Shown here in pieces: positions 16,803 through 25,739 of a DNA stretch of 64,000 nucleotides. A model generated the notes under the pieces. That model was not told the origin of the DNA. It saw nothing but the letters and a program-made list of their open reading frames with translations, and searched no databases. The position numbers and the translations under genes were made by a program. The stretch is from Paenibacillus rubinfantis (GTDB taxonomy: Bacteria; Bacillota; Bacilli; Paenibacillales; Paenibacillaceae). Position 1 is the first letter of the stretch, and each line of letters starts with the position of its first letter. The stretch lies in contig NZ_LN909063.1 of the NCBI RefSeq assembly GCF_001486505.1, positions 372,001 to 436,000 of the forward strand, in the 5' to 3' direction.

Positions 16803-16843
16803 AAAGGCAGTTCGGAGCAACCCGCTCCGGACTGCCTTTGTTT
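16803..16843 (+). terminator. Rho-independent terminator after mhqD
   Basis: 16-bp stem AAAGGCAGTTCGGAGC (16803-16818) with GCTCCGGACTGCCTTT (16824-16839), one mismatch, then TTTG-type run TTTGTTTG. Confidence 0.9.
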
Positions 16844-16867
16844 GTTGGCTAAATTAAGTTACCACGA

Positions 16868-16907
16868 TTGAAGTAAAATGTGCTAGCATAAAATGTGTGC
16901 GCTTACA
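16868..16907 (+). promoter_or_regulatory. Promoter and candidate cre site for the xylan regulator gene
   Basis: TTGAAG (16868-16873) and TAAAAT (16889-16894), 15 nt apart, form a weak promoter. TGTGTGCGCTTACA (16894-16907) matches the CcpA consensus TGWNANCGNTNWCA at 13 of 14 positions. Located just downstream of the -10, it would fit catabolite repression of the regulators. The spacing of the promoter is suboptimal. Confidence 0.5.
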
Positions 16908-16967
16908 TGTTCAGATTAAGCATCTATATATAAAAGGGAAAAAGCTTGTAGAGGAGGAATCGCGGTC

Positions 16968-18509
16968 ATGCTGCAAGTGCTGCTGGTAGATGACGAGCCT
17001 TGGGTGCTTGAAGGGCTCCGAACTATGGTCAATTGGGAAAAATACGGCTTCCAAGTCTGCGGCGAAGCGCTGGACGGCCCCGAAGCGCTATTGAAGATGC
17101 AGGAGCTTCAGCCGGATCTGGTCGTCACGGATATCCATATGCCGGTCATCAGCGGCTTAGAGCTGATCGAACGGAGCAAACGACTGCTGGTGAAGCCGCC
17201 CAAATTCGTGATTCTAAGCGGATACGATGATTTCAACTACGCGCTTACGGCGATGCGGCAGCGAGTAGCCGAATATTTGCTGAAACCGATTGACGAAGAG
17301 GGGTTTGAGGCGATTCTCGATCGTCTTGCGTTGACGATTGCGGAGGAGCGAGAATTGGAGCGTTCCTCCTCCCGCAAGCAGTCGTTGTTCAAAAATAACA
17401 TCCTGAATCGATTGATTCAGGGGGAAGAAGGGGCACAGTTGGAACAGGAAGCCGCCGCGGCGCTTCAGCTCGAAGGGGATCCTGAGCTGTGCTGTTTGCT
17501 GATCGATGCTGGTGCTTATCCACCGGATCTGAAGCAGCGGGTGCTGGGGTATTTCCCGCTTAATGCGGATCGTTCATTCCTGGATGGCCTGGGCCGAGTT
17601 GGGGTGATCGTTCGGACGGATGAATTGCCGCAGACGCAGCTGGAGGAGATCGGGTTGGCGATGAGCGGCGGGTTATCGGGTCCCGAATCACCGGTTATCG
17701 TGGCGATGAGCAGCGCCGGAAAAGGCATTCGCTCGATCCGGGAGCTGTACCAGCAAACGTTGGAAACCGTTAAGGCAAAGCGCGAGCAGGGGAAGATCGG
17801 CTTCTTCCTGCCTTGCCATCATCCGCAGCCTATGAAAACGGAAGAGGTGCTCAAGGGGAAATTCGAGCAGCTGCTTGACGCCGTACTGGAAGGGGATGCC
17901 GGGACCGCGGAGGCGGCGGTGGAGGAGGTGTTTGGCTCCTCCGCTTGCGGCCTGGCAGGCGTCGAGTCCATTCGGGCGTTTGCCGCCAATATGGAGCTGA
18001 CGTTATGCCGCAGAATCAAGAAAGCCGGCGGAGACGCTGATGACTTTATGGTCCGTGTGCAGTCGAACGAAGGGGATTCTGGAGGCATGAACGATTACCC
18101 ATCGTTAAAGCGCTATCTGCATAAGCTGTGCCGGGAGGCTTCGCTGGTGCTGGCCGGTTTGCGGCGGCAGAACGAGAACAATACGATGTTTCGGGTCATT
18201 CAGTACGTGGACGAGGAATTCCGCAGCAAACTGAAGCTGCAAACCCTCGCCAAGAAGTTCCATATGAATCCGACCTATCTGGGACAGGTGTTCAAAAAAG
18301 AAACCGGCAAAGCCTTCAACGAATACCTAAACGAGAAACGAATCGAGGAGGCCAAACGTCTGCTGAAGCGCACGCCGATGAAAATTTCCGATATCGCGCT
18401 GCAGGTGGGTTATCCGAATACGGACTATTTTATCAGCAAATTCAAACAGGCGACCGGGATCCTGCCTTCCGTCTTTAAATCCGAGTTTCTGAATGACGTT
18501 TCCAAGTGA
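16968..18509 (+). CDS. AraC-type response regulator (YesN-like), first of two
   Basis: A 513-residue response regulator. The receiver domain (1 to about 120) has VDDEP acidic residues, phosphoacceptor Asp in VVTDIHMPV near residue 55, and the conserved SGY-DDF and LLKPID. The C-terminal AraC DNA-binding domain (about 415-510) contains the two helix-turn-helices KLQTLAKKFHMNPTYLGQVF and MKISDIALQVGYPNTDYFISKF. ATG 16968 follows GAGGAGGA. It heads the aldouronate cluster and is followed by the sensor kinase and a second AraC-type regulator, an unusual two-regulator arrangement. Confidence 0.93.
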   Translation: MLQVLLVDDEPWVLEGLRTMVNWEKYGFQVCGEALDGPEALLKMQELQPDLVVTDIHMPVISGLELIERSKRLLVKPPKFVILSGYDDFNYALTAMRQRVAEYLLKPIDEEGFEAILDRLALTIAEERELERSSSRKQSLFKNNILNRLIQGEEGAQLEQEAAAALQLEGDPELCCLLIDAGAYPPDLKQRVLGYFPLNADRSFLDGLGRVGVIVRTDELPQTQLEEIGLAMSGGLSGPESPVIVAMSSAGKGIRSIRELYQQTLETVKAKREQGKIGFFLPCHHPQPMKTEEVLKGKFEQLLDAVLEGDAGTAEAAVEEVFGSSACGLAGVESIRAFAANMELTLCRRIKKAGGDADDFMVRVQSNEGDSGGMNDYPSLKRYLHKLCREASLVLAGLRRQNENNTMFRVIQYVDEEFRSKLKLQTLAKKFHMNPTYLGQVFKKETGKAFNEYLNEKRIEEAKRLLKRTPMKISDIALQVGYPNTDYFISKFKQATGILPSVFKSEFLNDVSK

Positions 18510-18554
18510 GAGGAAGGGCCCAAGCCGGCCGAATAAGCCCGAGGTGGTGCAAGC

Positions 18555-20366
18555 ATGAGAAGATGGAGATTCCGGGGGAAGATTAACGATATTCCGCTGA
18601 ACACAAAATTTTTGCTGATCTACCTTATTGGCGTGCTGCTGCCGATTCTGGTCATTAACCTGCTGTTCATGGGAAGAATGACTGATTTCATCAAAGAACG
18701 TGAAGAGCAGAACCTGGAGATTTCCATGGAACGCGCCCGAAAGGACATTCACGATTTTATCGACGGCGGGGTAGCCGTCAGCCATGCGCTCAACACGGAT
18801 AAAACACTGTACGAGAATATGGATCGCATGTATGCGGACCCGCTTGATTTCTACGCCACGTTTGACGAACAGCTACGCAACCGGGTCACCAGCTACATTC
18901 CGGTCAACAACCAGATTCTACGGATCGGGATTTACACCACCAATCCGACGATCATCCCCGGCGGCAATTATCATATGCTAGATGATGAGGTGAGAGACAG
19001 CGATTGGTACCGGATTTGGCAGAACTCGAGCGACCCGGTGGTCGTCGCTGCATATCGCGCTTCGCAAGCTATAAACCCGTCCATAACCGAGCCATATTTC
19101 AGCGTAATTGAGAAGATGGATTATTATGATTCCTACAACACGTTCGACAAGGTGCTGCGGATCGACATCGACCTTAGCAAAATCTACGACGTCATTGTTC
19201 GGGAGAAGGATTATCTCAACTTATATCTGGTCAACGGAAACGACGAGATCATCGTATCGGCCAACAGCGGGTACCGGCAGGATGCTAGCATGGGTTACCC
19301 TAAATTGGAATTGTCCGCAGAGGATACGGAGAAAGGCGTGGAGTCCGTCGCTATTGGCAACGCAAGGTATGTAAAGGGTTGGCGCCTGATTGGCATTCCA
19401 CAAGGGACAAGAGTGTCAAAGGCGATGCTTGATATGAGGCTGTTTTTCGGAATGATGGCGGCCGCTATCACTTTGTTTACCTCGATTTTTATTTACATCA
19501 TGCTGAGATCGTATCATTACCGGGTAAAACGGTTGTCCCGCCACATGCAGAAGGTGACAAACGAGAAGTTCGACCTGATCAATATCGATGAGGGTCGCGA
19601 TGAGATCGGCGGTTTAATTCGCAACTTCAACATGATGACTGCCCGAATCAACGCCCTGATTAACAACGTTTATAAGTTGGAAATTCAGCAGAAGAGCCTC
19701 GAGGCTGAGCGGATGCGGGCTGAATTGAATTTTTTGCAGAGCCAAATGAATCCGCATTTCCTGTTTAATACGCTGAACGCCATTCTGGTCGTCTGTACGA
19801 AGAATAACTATTCCGACGTGACGGATATCATCAAGAACCTATCGAGACTGCTGCGCCGGTTGCTCCGCTGGAAGGAGGATCTCGTCACGCTCGAGGAAGA
19901 GATTCTGTTTATCGACATGTATTTGAAAATTGAAAAATTCCGCTTTCGAGACAAATTTGAATATGTCTTTGACCTCGAACCGGAGGCGCTGCACTATAAA
20001 ATCCCGAAAATGAGCATCCAACCGCTGGTCGAGAACGCCTGCAAGCACGGAATCCAGGCGGTTCAGAGCACCGGACTTGTTACCGTCAAAGCCCGTGTGG
20101 CAGATGGCCGGCTGCGCATCGTCATTTCGGATAACGGCAAAGGCATCGAACCAGAGCAACTGCGGGAAATCCTTCTAGCTGTACGAAGTGAGAGCACCTC
20201 CGAGCACAGCATTGGCATCCGCAACGTCTATCGTCGGTTCGAGTTGTACTACAACGATCAGGTTCGCTTCAACATCAACAGCAAGCCAGGGGAAGGAACG
20301 GAAGTGTCCTTCGAAATCCCGATTAAACTGCTTGAACACCAGGAAGGAATGATCAGGGAGGAATAA
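18555..20366 (+). CDS. Sensor histidine kinase (YesM-like) of the xylan cluster
   Basis: A 603-residue membrane kinase. A transmembrane helix at about 20-42, an extracellular sensing region (about 45-295), a second helix near 297-318, HAMP (about 320-370), then a His_kinase domain with the phosphoacceptor in QSQMNPHFLFNTLNAI near 400. The ATP-binding part has QPLVENACKHG (N box) and ISDNGKGIEP (G1 box). No DHp dimer of the classical HisKA type, which is normal for the LytS/YesM group. It presumably senses xylo- or aldouronate oligosaccharides, perhaps with the lipoprotein encoded downstream. It ends two bases before the next regulator. Confidence 0.93.
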   Translation: MRRWRFRGKINDIPLNTKFLLIYLIGVLLPILVINLLFMGRMTDFIKEREEQNLEISMERARKDIHDFIDGGVAVSHALNTDKTLYENMDRMYADPLDFYATFDEQLRNRVTSYIPVNNQILRIGIYTTNPTIIPGGNYHMLDDEVRDSDWYRIWQNSSDPVVVAAYRASQAINPSITEPYFSVIEKMDYYDSYNTFDKVLRIDIDLSKIYDVIVREKDYLNLYLVNGNDEIIVSANSGYRQDASMGYPKLELSAEDTEKGVESVAIGNARYVKGWRLIGIPQGTRVSKAMLDMRLFFGMMAAAITLFTSIFIYIMLRSYHYRVKRLSRHMQKVTNEKFDLINIDEGRDEIGGLIRNFNMMTARINALINNVYKLEIQQKSLEAERMRAELNFLQSQMNPHFLFNTLNAILVVCTKNNYSDVTDIIKNLSRLLRRLLRWKEDLVTLEEEILFIDMYLKIEKFRFRDKFEYVFDLEPEALHYKIPKMSIQPLVENACKHGIQAVQSTGLVTVKARVADGRLRIVISDNGKGIEPEQLREILLAVRSESTSEHSIGIRNVYRRFELYYNDQVRFNINSKPGEGTEVSFEIPIKLLEHQEGMIREE

Positions 20367-20367
20367 T

Positions 20368-21897
20368 ATGAGATTCAAGGTGTTATTGGTGGATGACGAG
20401 CCGGCAGCGCTGGAAGGGATGCAGCTATGGATCAACTGGCCGGAGCTTGGCTTCGATATTTGCGGGACCAGCAGCAACGGTGCGGAGGCGCTGGCGAAAA
20501 TCGGTGAACTGCAGCCCGATCTGGTTGTCACGGACGTGCGGATGCCGGTGATGGACGGACTGGAGATGATCGAGGCTTGGCAGAAGCAGAATGCCGGGCA
20601 GGTCAGCTTTGCCATCGTCAGCGGCTACAGCGAGTTTCAATATGCCCAAAAAGCGCTCCGTTTCGGAATCACCCGCTATTTGCTGAAGCCGATCGATGAG
20701 GAGATGGCCGCCGAAGAGATCGGGGCGATTTACGAAGAGTTGCTGGAGGAACGTGGGCGTCAACGCATCAACCGGATCGCAACTTACGAAGAAGCGGTCA
20801 GTCTGCTCAAGGCATTGCTGATTCAACCGCCGAGTCTTCCCCAGGATGCGAAGCGGATCGCGGAGGTGTCGAGACTCCAGGCAGCATGGAACGTCTGCCT
20901 CATTCATCCGAAGAGCAGCAGTTCGGCAGAGGTACGGGAGCTGGCCTCCGCTTATGCTGAGGAGCGGGAAGCGATGTACCTTATCGACCTGGATTTCGGA
21001 AACCTTGCCCTGGTGTACGGATTTGACCCCGATCAAGACGGACCGGACGGCCTTGCGCGGATCGGCGATTTGGAGAGCCGGTGCCGCAAGCTCGGCGCCT
21101 TTGCAGCTGTCGGAGAAGGAACTGCGGGTCTGCAAGGGATTGCGGAGGTGTACCGTCAGGCCCAAACGGCGATGATGCATCTTTTTTACACGAACGGCCC
21201 AGCCGGAATTACGGTTTACCGGGATGTGGCTGCGCTTGCGTTTCACTGCCAGTACGATCAAACAGAGCTGGCGGATCAAATCGTGGGAGCGTTACAGCTG
21301 CTGGATAAAGCCGGCTTAGAGGAGGGGTTGTCCAAGGCGGAGGACAATTTCCGGGGGCATTACCTGACGCCGGACATCGTGCGTAAATTTGTGATCCACT
21401 TGTCGTACTTGATGGTCGAGCATATGGAGGAGATCCCGGACAAGGCCGCAGAGCTGCAGAGCAAATACGATATCCCCGGGAATGCAACAGCTGTATGTAC
21501 TTTGCGGGAGCTGATGGATCTCATCCGTTCCTTCGGTACAGAGTGCATCGATCTACTCCTTGAAGATAAAACACTGCGTTCCCAGGGCATTGTCCAAAAC
21601 ATTAACACTTATATCCGGGAGCACTTCCGCGAGCCGTTGACGATTAAAAGGTTGGCGGAGGTCTTTTATCTCCATCCAGTCTATTTAGGCCAGCTGCTGC
21701 AGAAGAAGAACGGGATTCATTTTAACGAGATGATCCACAATTTTCGTATTGAAGAAGCCGTGAAGCTTCTTCGGGACAGAGACCTTAACAACGGTGAGGT
21801 AGCTGAACGGGTCGGTTATGCAAACTATGGCCAATTCCTTAAGCAATTCGAAAAAAGATTACAAATGTCGCCCAACGAATACAGAAACAGGAACTGA
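20368..21897 (+). CDS. AraC-type response regulator (YesN-like), second of two
   Basis: A 509-residue response regulator with receiver motifs VDDEP, Asp in VVTDVRMPV near residue 56, SGYSEFQYA and LLKPIDEE. The C-terminal AraC domain includes TIKRLAEVFYLHPVYLGQLL and NNGEVAERVGYANYGQFLKQF. It begins two bases after the kinase stop, so the two are co-translated; this one is the more obvious partner. It probably activates the transporter promoter located 40-60 nt downstream of its stop codon. Paralogous to the first regulator in domain layout but clearly diverged. Confidence 0.93.
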   Translation: MRFKVLLVDDEPAALEGMQLWINWPELGFDICGTSSNGAEALAKIGELQPDLVVTDVRMPVMDGLEMIEAWQKQNAGQVSFAIVSGYSEFQYAQKALRFGITRYLLKPIDEEMAAEEIGAIYEELLEERGRQRINRIATYEEAVSLLKALLIQPPSLPQDAKRIAEVSRLQAAWNVCLIHPKSSSSAEVRELASAYAEEREAMYLIDLDFGNLALVYGFDPDQDGPDGLARIGDLESRCRKLGAFAAVGEGTAGLQGIAEVYRQAQTAMMHLFYTNGPAGITVYRDVAALAFHCQYDQTELADQIVGALQLLDKAGLEEGLSKAEDNFRGHYLTPDIVRKFVIHLSYLMVEHMEEIPDKAAELQSKYDIPGNATAVCTLRELMDLIRSFGTECIDLLLEDKTLRSQGIVQNINTYIREHFREPLTIKRLAEVFYLHPVYLGQLLQKKNGIHFNEMIHNFRIEEAVKLLRDRDLNNGEVAERVGYANYGQFLKQFEKRLQMSPNEYRNRN

Positions 21898-21939
21898 AAT
21901 TTTGAAGGTTAAAACTTTAATTGTGAACTAGTTGCGGTT

Positions 21940-21957
21940 TGGTAGCGCTTTTAGAAT
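21940..21957 (+). promoter_or_regulatory. Candidate cre site overlapping the transporter -10
   Basis: TGGTAGCGCTTTTA (21940-21953) fits the CcpA consensus at 12 of 14 positions and overlaps a TAGAAT -10 at 21952-21957. No good -35 is present, as expected for an activator-dependent promoter. A diverged version of the AraC-regulator site proposed for the other transporters may lie at about 21892-21913. Confidence 0.45.
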
Positions 21958-22027
21958 AAAAGATAAGTTGATGAAAGGGCTTACAATTTAACCCGAGCAT
22001 CAACAAATCATGACGGAGGTGCTTTAC

Positions 22028-23734
22028 ATGGGGGGCAAGACAAAATCAATGCTCCGGCTCAGCGTGATCCTGCTGTTATCGCTTAGCGTCATCCTGGCGG
22101 GATGCGGCGGCGGAAACAAAAACGCTACCAAAGCCGAAAACAACACCGGCAATCAGGCGGCAACAACTGAGAACAACGCCGGAGATAAGGTTGAACCGTT
22201 CGAAATCACGGCGTTTATCGGCGAAGCCGGTCAGCAGCCGACACCGGACAACAAGATTTACAAGAAAATTAAGGATGAGCTTGGCGCAACCTTCAAATTC
22301 GAATTCCTTGCTGGGGACATCAACCAAAAGCTAGGCGTTATGATCGCGGGCTCTGATTATCCCGATATTATGACAGGCAATACGAAATTGACGGCGGCGG
22401 GTGCTTATATTCCTCTGGAAGACCTCATCGAAGAACATGCTCCGAATTTGAAGAAGCACTATGAGAAGTACTGGAACATGATGAAAGACCCGAACGACGG
22501 CCATATCTATATCTTGCCGAACTACGGGGCTTATAACGGGGAAGTCAGCACGACCTGGTACTCGGGACCGGCCTTCTGGATTCAAAAAGCTGTTCTGGAG
22601 GATGCAGGTTATCCGCAAGTGAAGACGCTTGACGAGTATTTTGACCTGATCGCGAAGTACAAGGAAAAGAACCCAACCATCGAAGGCAGTCCAACGATCG
22701 GTTTCGAAATTCTGAACTATGACTGGAGAAACTGGGGATTGTTTAACGCTCCTCAGCATCTGATCGGACATCCAAACGACGGCGGCGTCATCGTCAAAGA
22801 CGGCAAAGCCGAAATCTTTGCAGATAAGGATATTGCGAAGCAATATTATCAGAAGTTGAACGAAGTGAATGCGCAAGGTCTCATCGACAAAGAGACATTT
22901 ACGCAAAACTATGACCAATATCTTGCGAAAATTTCAAGTGGTACCGTACTCGGGTTTTTTGACCAGCACTGGAACTTCCAAGATGCGGAGAACGTGCTGA
23001 TCACGGCGAAAAAGCATGAAAGAACCTATGTGGGCTTGCCACTGGTTTACGATACAAGCATTACAGATCACTATCTGGACCGTCCGGCATTGAACCTGAA
23101 TAACGGCTTTGGGATCAGCGTAAATGCAGGCGAGGAGAAAGCAATCAAGATTCTCAAGTTCTGGGATCGCCTGATCCAGGAAGATTGGCAAAAGATCATG
23201 TCCTGGGGGATTGAAGGCGAGGATTACATCGTTAACGAAGAAGGCCGCTTCATGAAAACTCAAGAGCAACGTGACACGTTTACGGATGCGACTTGGAAGC
23301 TGGCGAATAAAGCGGATGCGCTGCACAAATTCAGCCCGAAAATGGAAGGTTACTTCAGCGATGGCAATGCTACCGATGCGGCAGCACAACCTGAAGAATA
23401 CCAAGCAGGGTTGGAAGAGTACGATAAGAACTTCCTGGCAGCCTACGGTTATAACAGCTACGTTGACTTCTTTACGCCGGCACCGGAAAACGAAGTTTCT
23501 TACCCGGCATGGTCCGTTGACTTGGTAGAAGGTTCTGAGGCGAAGATTGTGAACACCAAGCAAAATGACCTGTCCACAAAATATCTGCCAAAAGCGATTT
23601 TGGCTAGCCCGTCCGAATTCAACAAAGTCTGGGATGAGTACGTCGGAGAAATCGGCAAGCTCAATATCAAGGCCTATGAAGACCGCATCAATGAAGTGCT
23701 GAAATGGCGTATTGATAGCTGGACCGTTAAATAA
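22028..23734 (+). CDS. Extracellular solute-binding lipoprotein, aldouronate transporter (LplA-like)
   Basis: A 568-residue lipoprotein. The signal peptide ends at a lipobox LAGC near residues 24-27, so the mature protein is anchored outside the membrane by diacylglycerol-Cys. An Asn/Lys-rich linker follows, then a large family-1 type binding domain. Length (about 570) matches the LplA/YtcQ group rather than the shorter maltose-type binders. Position next to LplB- and YtcP-like permeases and GH67/GH10/GH43 enzymes indicates binding of methylglucuronoxylo-oligosaccharides, as in Paenibacillus sp. JDR-2. ATG 22028 has CGGAGGTG seven bases upstream. Confidence 0.92.
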   Translation: MGGKTKSMLRLSVILLLSLSVILAGCGGGNKNATKAENNTGNQAATTENNAGDKVEPFEITAFIGEAGQQPTPDNKIYKKIKDELGATFKFEFLAGDINQKLGVMIAGSDYPDIMTGNTKLTAAGAYIPLEDLIEEHAPNLKKHYEKYWNMMKDPNDGHIYILPNYGAYNGEVSTTWYSGPAFWIQKAVLEDAGYPQVKTLDEYFDLIAKYKEKNPTIEGSPTIGFEILNYDWRNWGLFNAPQHLIGHPNDGGVIVKDGKAEIFADKDIAKQYYQKLNEVNAQGLIDKETFTQNYDQYLAKISSGTVLGFFDQHWNFQDAENVLITAKKHERTYVGLPLVYDTSITDHYLDRPALNLNNGFGISVNAGEEKAIKILKFWDRLIQEDWQKIMSWGIEGEDYIVNEEGRFMKTQEQRDTFTDATWKLANKADALHKFSPKMEGYFSDGNATDAAAQPEEYQAGLEEYDKNFLAAYGYNSYVDFFTPAPENEVSYPAWSVDLVEGSEAKIVNTKQNDLSTKYLPKAILASPSEFNKVWDEYVGEIGKLNIKAYEDRINEVLKWRIDSWTVK

Positions 23735-23751
23735 AAGAATCGAAAACACTC

Positions 23752-23780
23752 GAAGTGGAAGGCGTCCCGCCTTCCACTTC
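23752..23780 (+). promoter_or_regulatory. Intercistronic stem-loop between binding protein and permease
   Basis: Perfect 13-bp stem GAAGTGGAAGGCG (23752-23764) and CGCCTTCCACTTC (23768-23780), loop TCC, no T-run. It lies 17 nt after the lipoprotein stop and 31 nt before the permease start. Such hairpins usually protect the binding-protein mRNA and keep permease expression lower. A comparable hairpin stands at the same place in the second transporter (47695-47730). Confidence 0.85.
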
Positions 23781-23811
23781 AAAAATCATAGGATTTGTGG
23801 GGAGAACAATT

Positions 23812-24777
23812 ATGGATGAGACCTTATTGCAAGAACCCATTGTCCCAAAGGCAAAAAAGCAAAAACGGCAGCGGATTACCTGGTCCATGATTAAAGATCA
23901 GAGACAGTTGATTTTCATGTCGGTCCCGTTATTGGCATATATCATCTTATTCGCTTATGTCCCGGTGTGGGGCTGGACGATGGCGTTCCAAAACTATAAA
24001 CCTGCTAGAAGCTTTGGACAACAAGAATGGGTTGGTTTTAAGCAATTCAAGTTTTTATTTACGGACGACAGCTTTATGCGTGTGCTTCGCAACACGCTGG
24101 GCATGAGTATCATCAACCTGATACTGGGATTTGTAACCGCTATCGTTTTGGCTTTGTTGCTGAATGAAATTAAGAAGCTTTTCTGGAAAAGAACCGTGCA
24201 AACGATCTCCTATTTACCGCACTTTTTGTCCTGGATCATTGTAACCGGGATCGTTGCGACTTCCCTCGCTTCAGATGGGATCGTCAATGATATCCTGATG
24301 CGGCTGCACTTCATCAAAGAGCCGATTCTTTGGCTCAGCGAAGGCAAGTACTTCTGGGGCGTCGTGGGGGCCTCGCATGTGTGGAAAGAGGTTGGCTGGA
24401 ACACGATCATCTACTTGGCCGCCATGGCTGCCATAGACCCGGCGCTTTACGAAGCTGCGGATATCGATGGGGCCAGCCGCTATCGGAAGATGTTCCACGT
24501 CACGCTTCCCGGCATCAAGCCGACGATTGTCATTTTGCTGATCATGTCCATCGGCCATATCCTGGAGGCTGGCTTCGAGGTGCAATACCTGCTTGGTAAC
24601 GGGTTGGTTGTGGACTGGGCAGAAACGATCGATATCTTCGTGTTGAAATATGGGATTGCCCAAGGTAACTATTCACTAGCTACTGCCGGCGGTATATTCA
24701 AAACGGTCGTTAGCGTAACCATGCTGCTCTTCGCGAACTGGATAGCCAAACGACTAGGGGAAGAGAGGCTGTTATAA
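23812..24777 (+). CDS. lplB: ABC sugar permease, LplB-like
   Basis: A 321-residue inner-membrane permease with six predicted helices. The binding-protein-dependent transport signature (EAA loop) is EAADIDGASRYRKMFHVTLP near residues 217-236. YVPVWGWTMAFQNYKPARSF after the first helix is typical of LplB. ATG 23812 (MDETLLQ) follows GGGGAG; an upstream in-frame ATG at 23755 lies inside the intercistronic hairpin and is rejected. Works with the next permease and an ATPase that is not encoded here. Confidence 0.93.
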   Translation: MDETLLQEPIVPKAKKQKRQRITWSMIKDQRQLIFMSVPLLAYIILFAYVPVWGWTMAFQNYKPARSFGQQEWVGFKQFKFLFTDDSFMRVLRNTLGMSIINLILGFVTAIVLALLLNEIKKLFWKRTVQTISYLPHFLSWIIVTGIVATSLASDGIVNDILMRLHFIKEPILWLSEGKYFWGVVGASHVWKEVGWNTIIYLAAMAAIDPALYEAADIDGASRYRKMFHVTLPGIKPTIVILLIMSIGHILEAGFEVQYLLGNGLVVDWAETIDIFVLKYGIAQGNYSLATAGGIFKTVVSVTMLLFANWIAKRLGEERLL

Positions 24778-24779
24778 CT

Positions 24780-25739
24780 ATGGCAAACCAATCGGTCACC
24801 CCGGAGCGAGTATCTGCTGCTGCGTTGCAAAGCCGGGTCGGAAGAGGAAAGCTGGAGCCGGTTATTTTCAATACGCTGAATACGCTGTTCATGATATTTC
24901 TTGTTGTTGTTACGTTGTATCCTTTTCTAAACACGATTGTGGTGTCCTTGAATGCGGGGAACGATACGATTCGAGGCGGGATCTACCTATGGCCAAGACA
25001 ATTCACGCTCCAGAACTACAAAGCGATCTTCGTATCGGGCACGATTTACGATGCTTTCCTGGTATCCGTGGCGAGAACGGTACTGTCCACGATCCTGAAC
25101 CTCTTCCTGACGACGATGCTCGCCTATACGCTCAGCCGGCGGGAATACGTGTTCCGTAAGTCGATTACGTTCATCTTTGTGCTTACGATGTATTTTAACG
25201 CCGGTTTGATTCCAGGGTATTTTTTGATGAAGGATTTGCATTTGATCAACACTTTTTGGGTTTACGTCATTCCGTCGATGATCAGTGCATTTAACCTGAT
25301 CGTCATCCGGACGTATATTGGCACGATCCCCGAGAGCTTGGTGGAATCGGCAAGAATTGACGGTGCAGGCGACTTCAAAATTTTCTGGACCATCATCTTT
25401 CCGCTATGTAAGCCGGTATTGGCGACGATCGCTTTATTTGTTGCCGTAGGCGCTTGGAACTCGTGGTTTGATGCGTTCTTGTATACATCTTCGAGGCAGG
25501 AACTCAGTACCTTGCAATATGAACTCATGAAATTGCTGTCCTCGAGTATGAACGCAAACAGCAATCCGGCCGTCGCGAACGGCGCCGGCATGACTCAGGA
25601 TTCGGCCGCATCCATGGTCACTCCGTTGTCCATCCGGGCGGCGGTAACGGTGGTCGCCTCTGTTCCGATCCTGCTGGTGTATCCGTTTATGCAGAAGTAT
25701 TTCGTTGTAGGTCTTAACGTAGGGAGTGTCAAAGAATAA
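24780..25739 (+). CDS. ytcP: ABC sugar permease, YtcP-like
   Basis: A 319-residue CUT1 permease of the MalG/YtcP group with six helices. The EAA loop reads ESARIDGAGDFKIFWTIIFP near residues 182-201. An insertion before the last helix (SSSMNANSNPAVANGAGMTQ region) is typical of YtcP. It starts two bases after the LplB-like gene, and its stop TAA overlaps the GH43 start (TAATG), so transport and hydrolysis genes are translationally coupled. Confidence 0.93.
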   Translation: MANQSVTPERVSAAALQSRVGRGKLEPVIFNTLNTLFMIFLVVVTLYPFLNTIVVSLNAGNDTIRGGIYLWPRQFTLQNYKAIFVSGTIYDAFLVSVARTVLSTILNLFLTTMLAYTLSRREYVFRKSITFIFVLTMYFNAGLIPGYFLMKDLHLINTFWVYVIPSMISAFNLIVIRTYIGTIPESLVESARIDGAGDFKIFWTIIFPLCKPVLATIALFVAVGAWNSWFDAFLYTSSRQELSTLQYELMKLLSSSMNANSNPAVANGAGMTQDSAASMVTPLSIRAAVTVVASVPILLVYPFMQKYFVVGLNVGSVKE

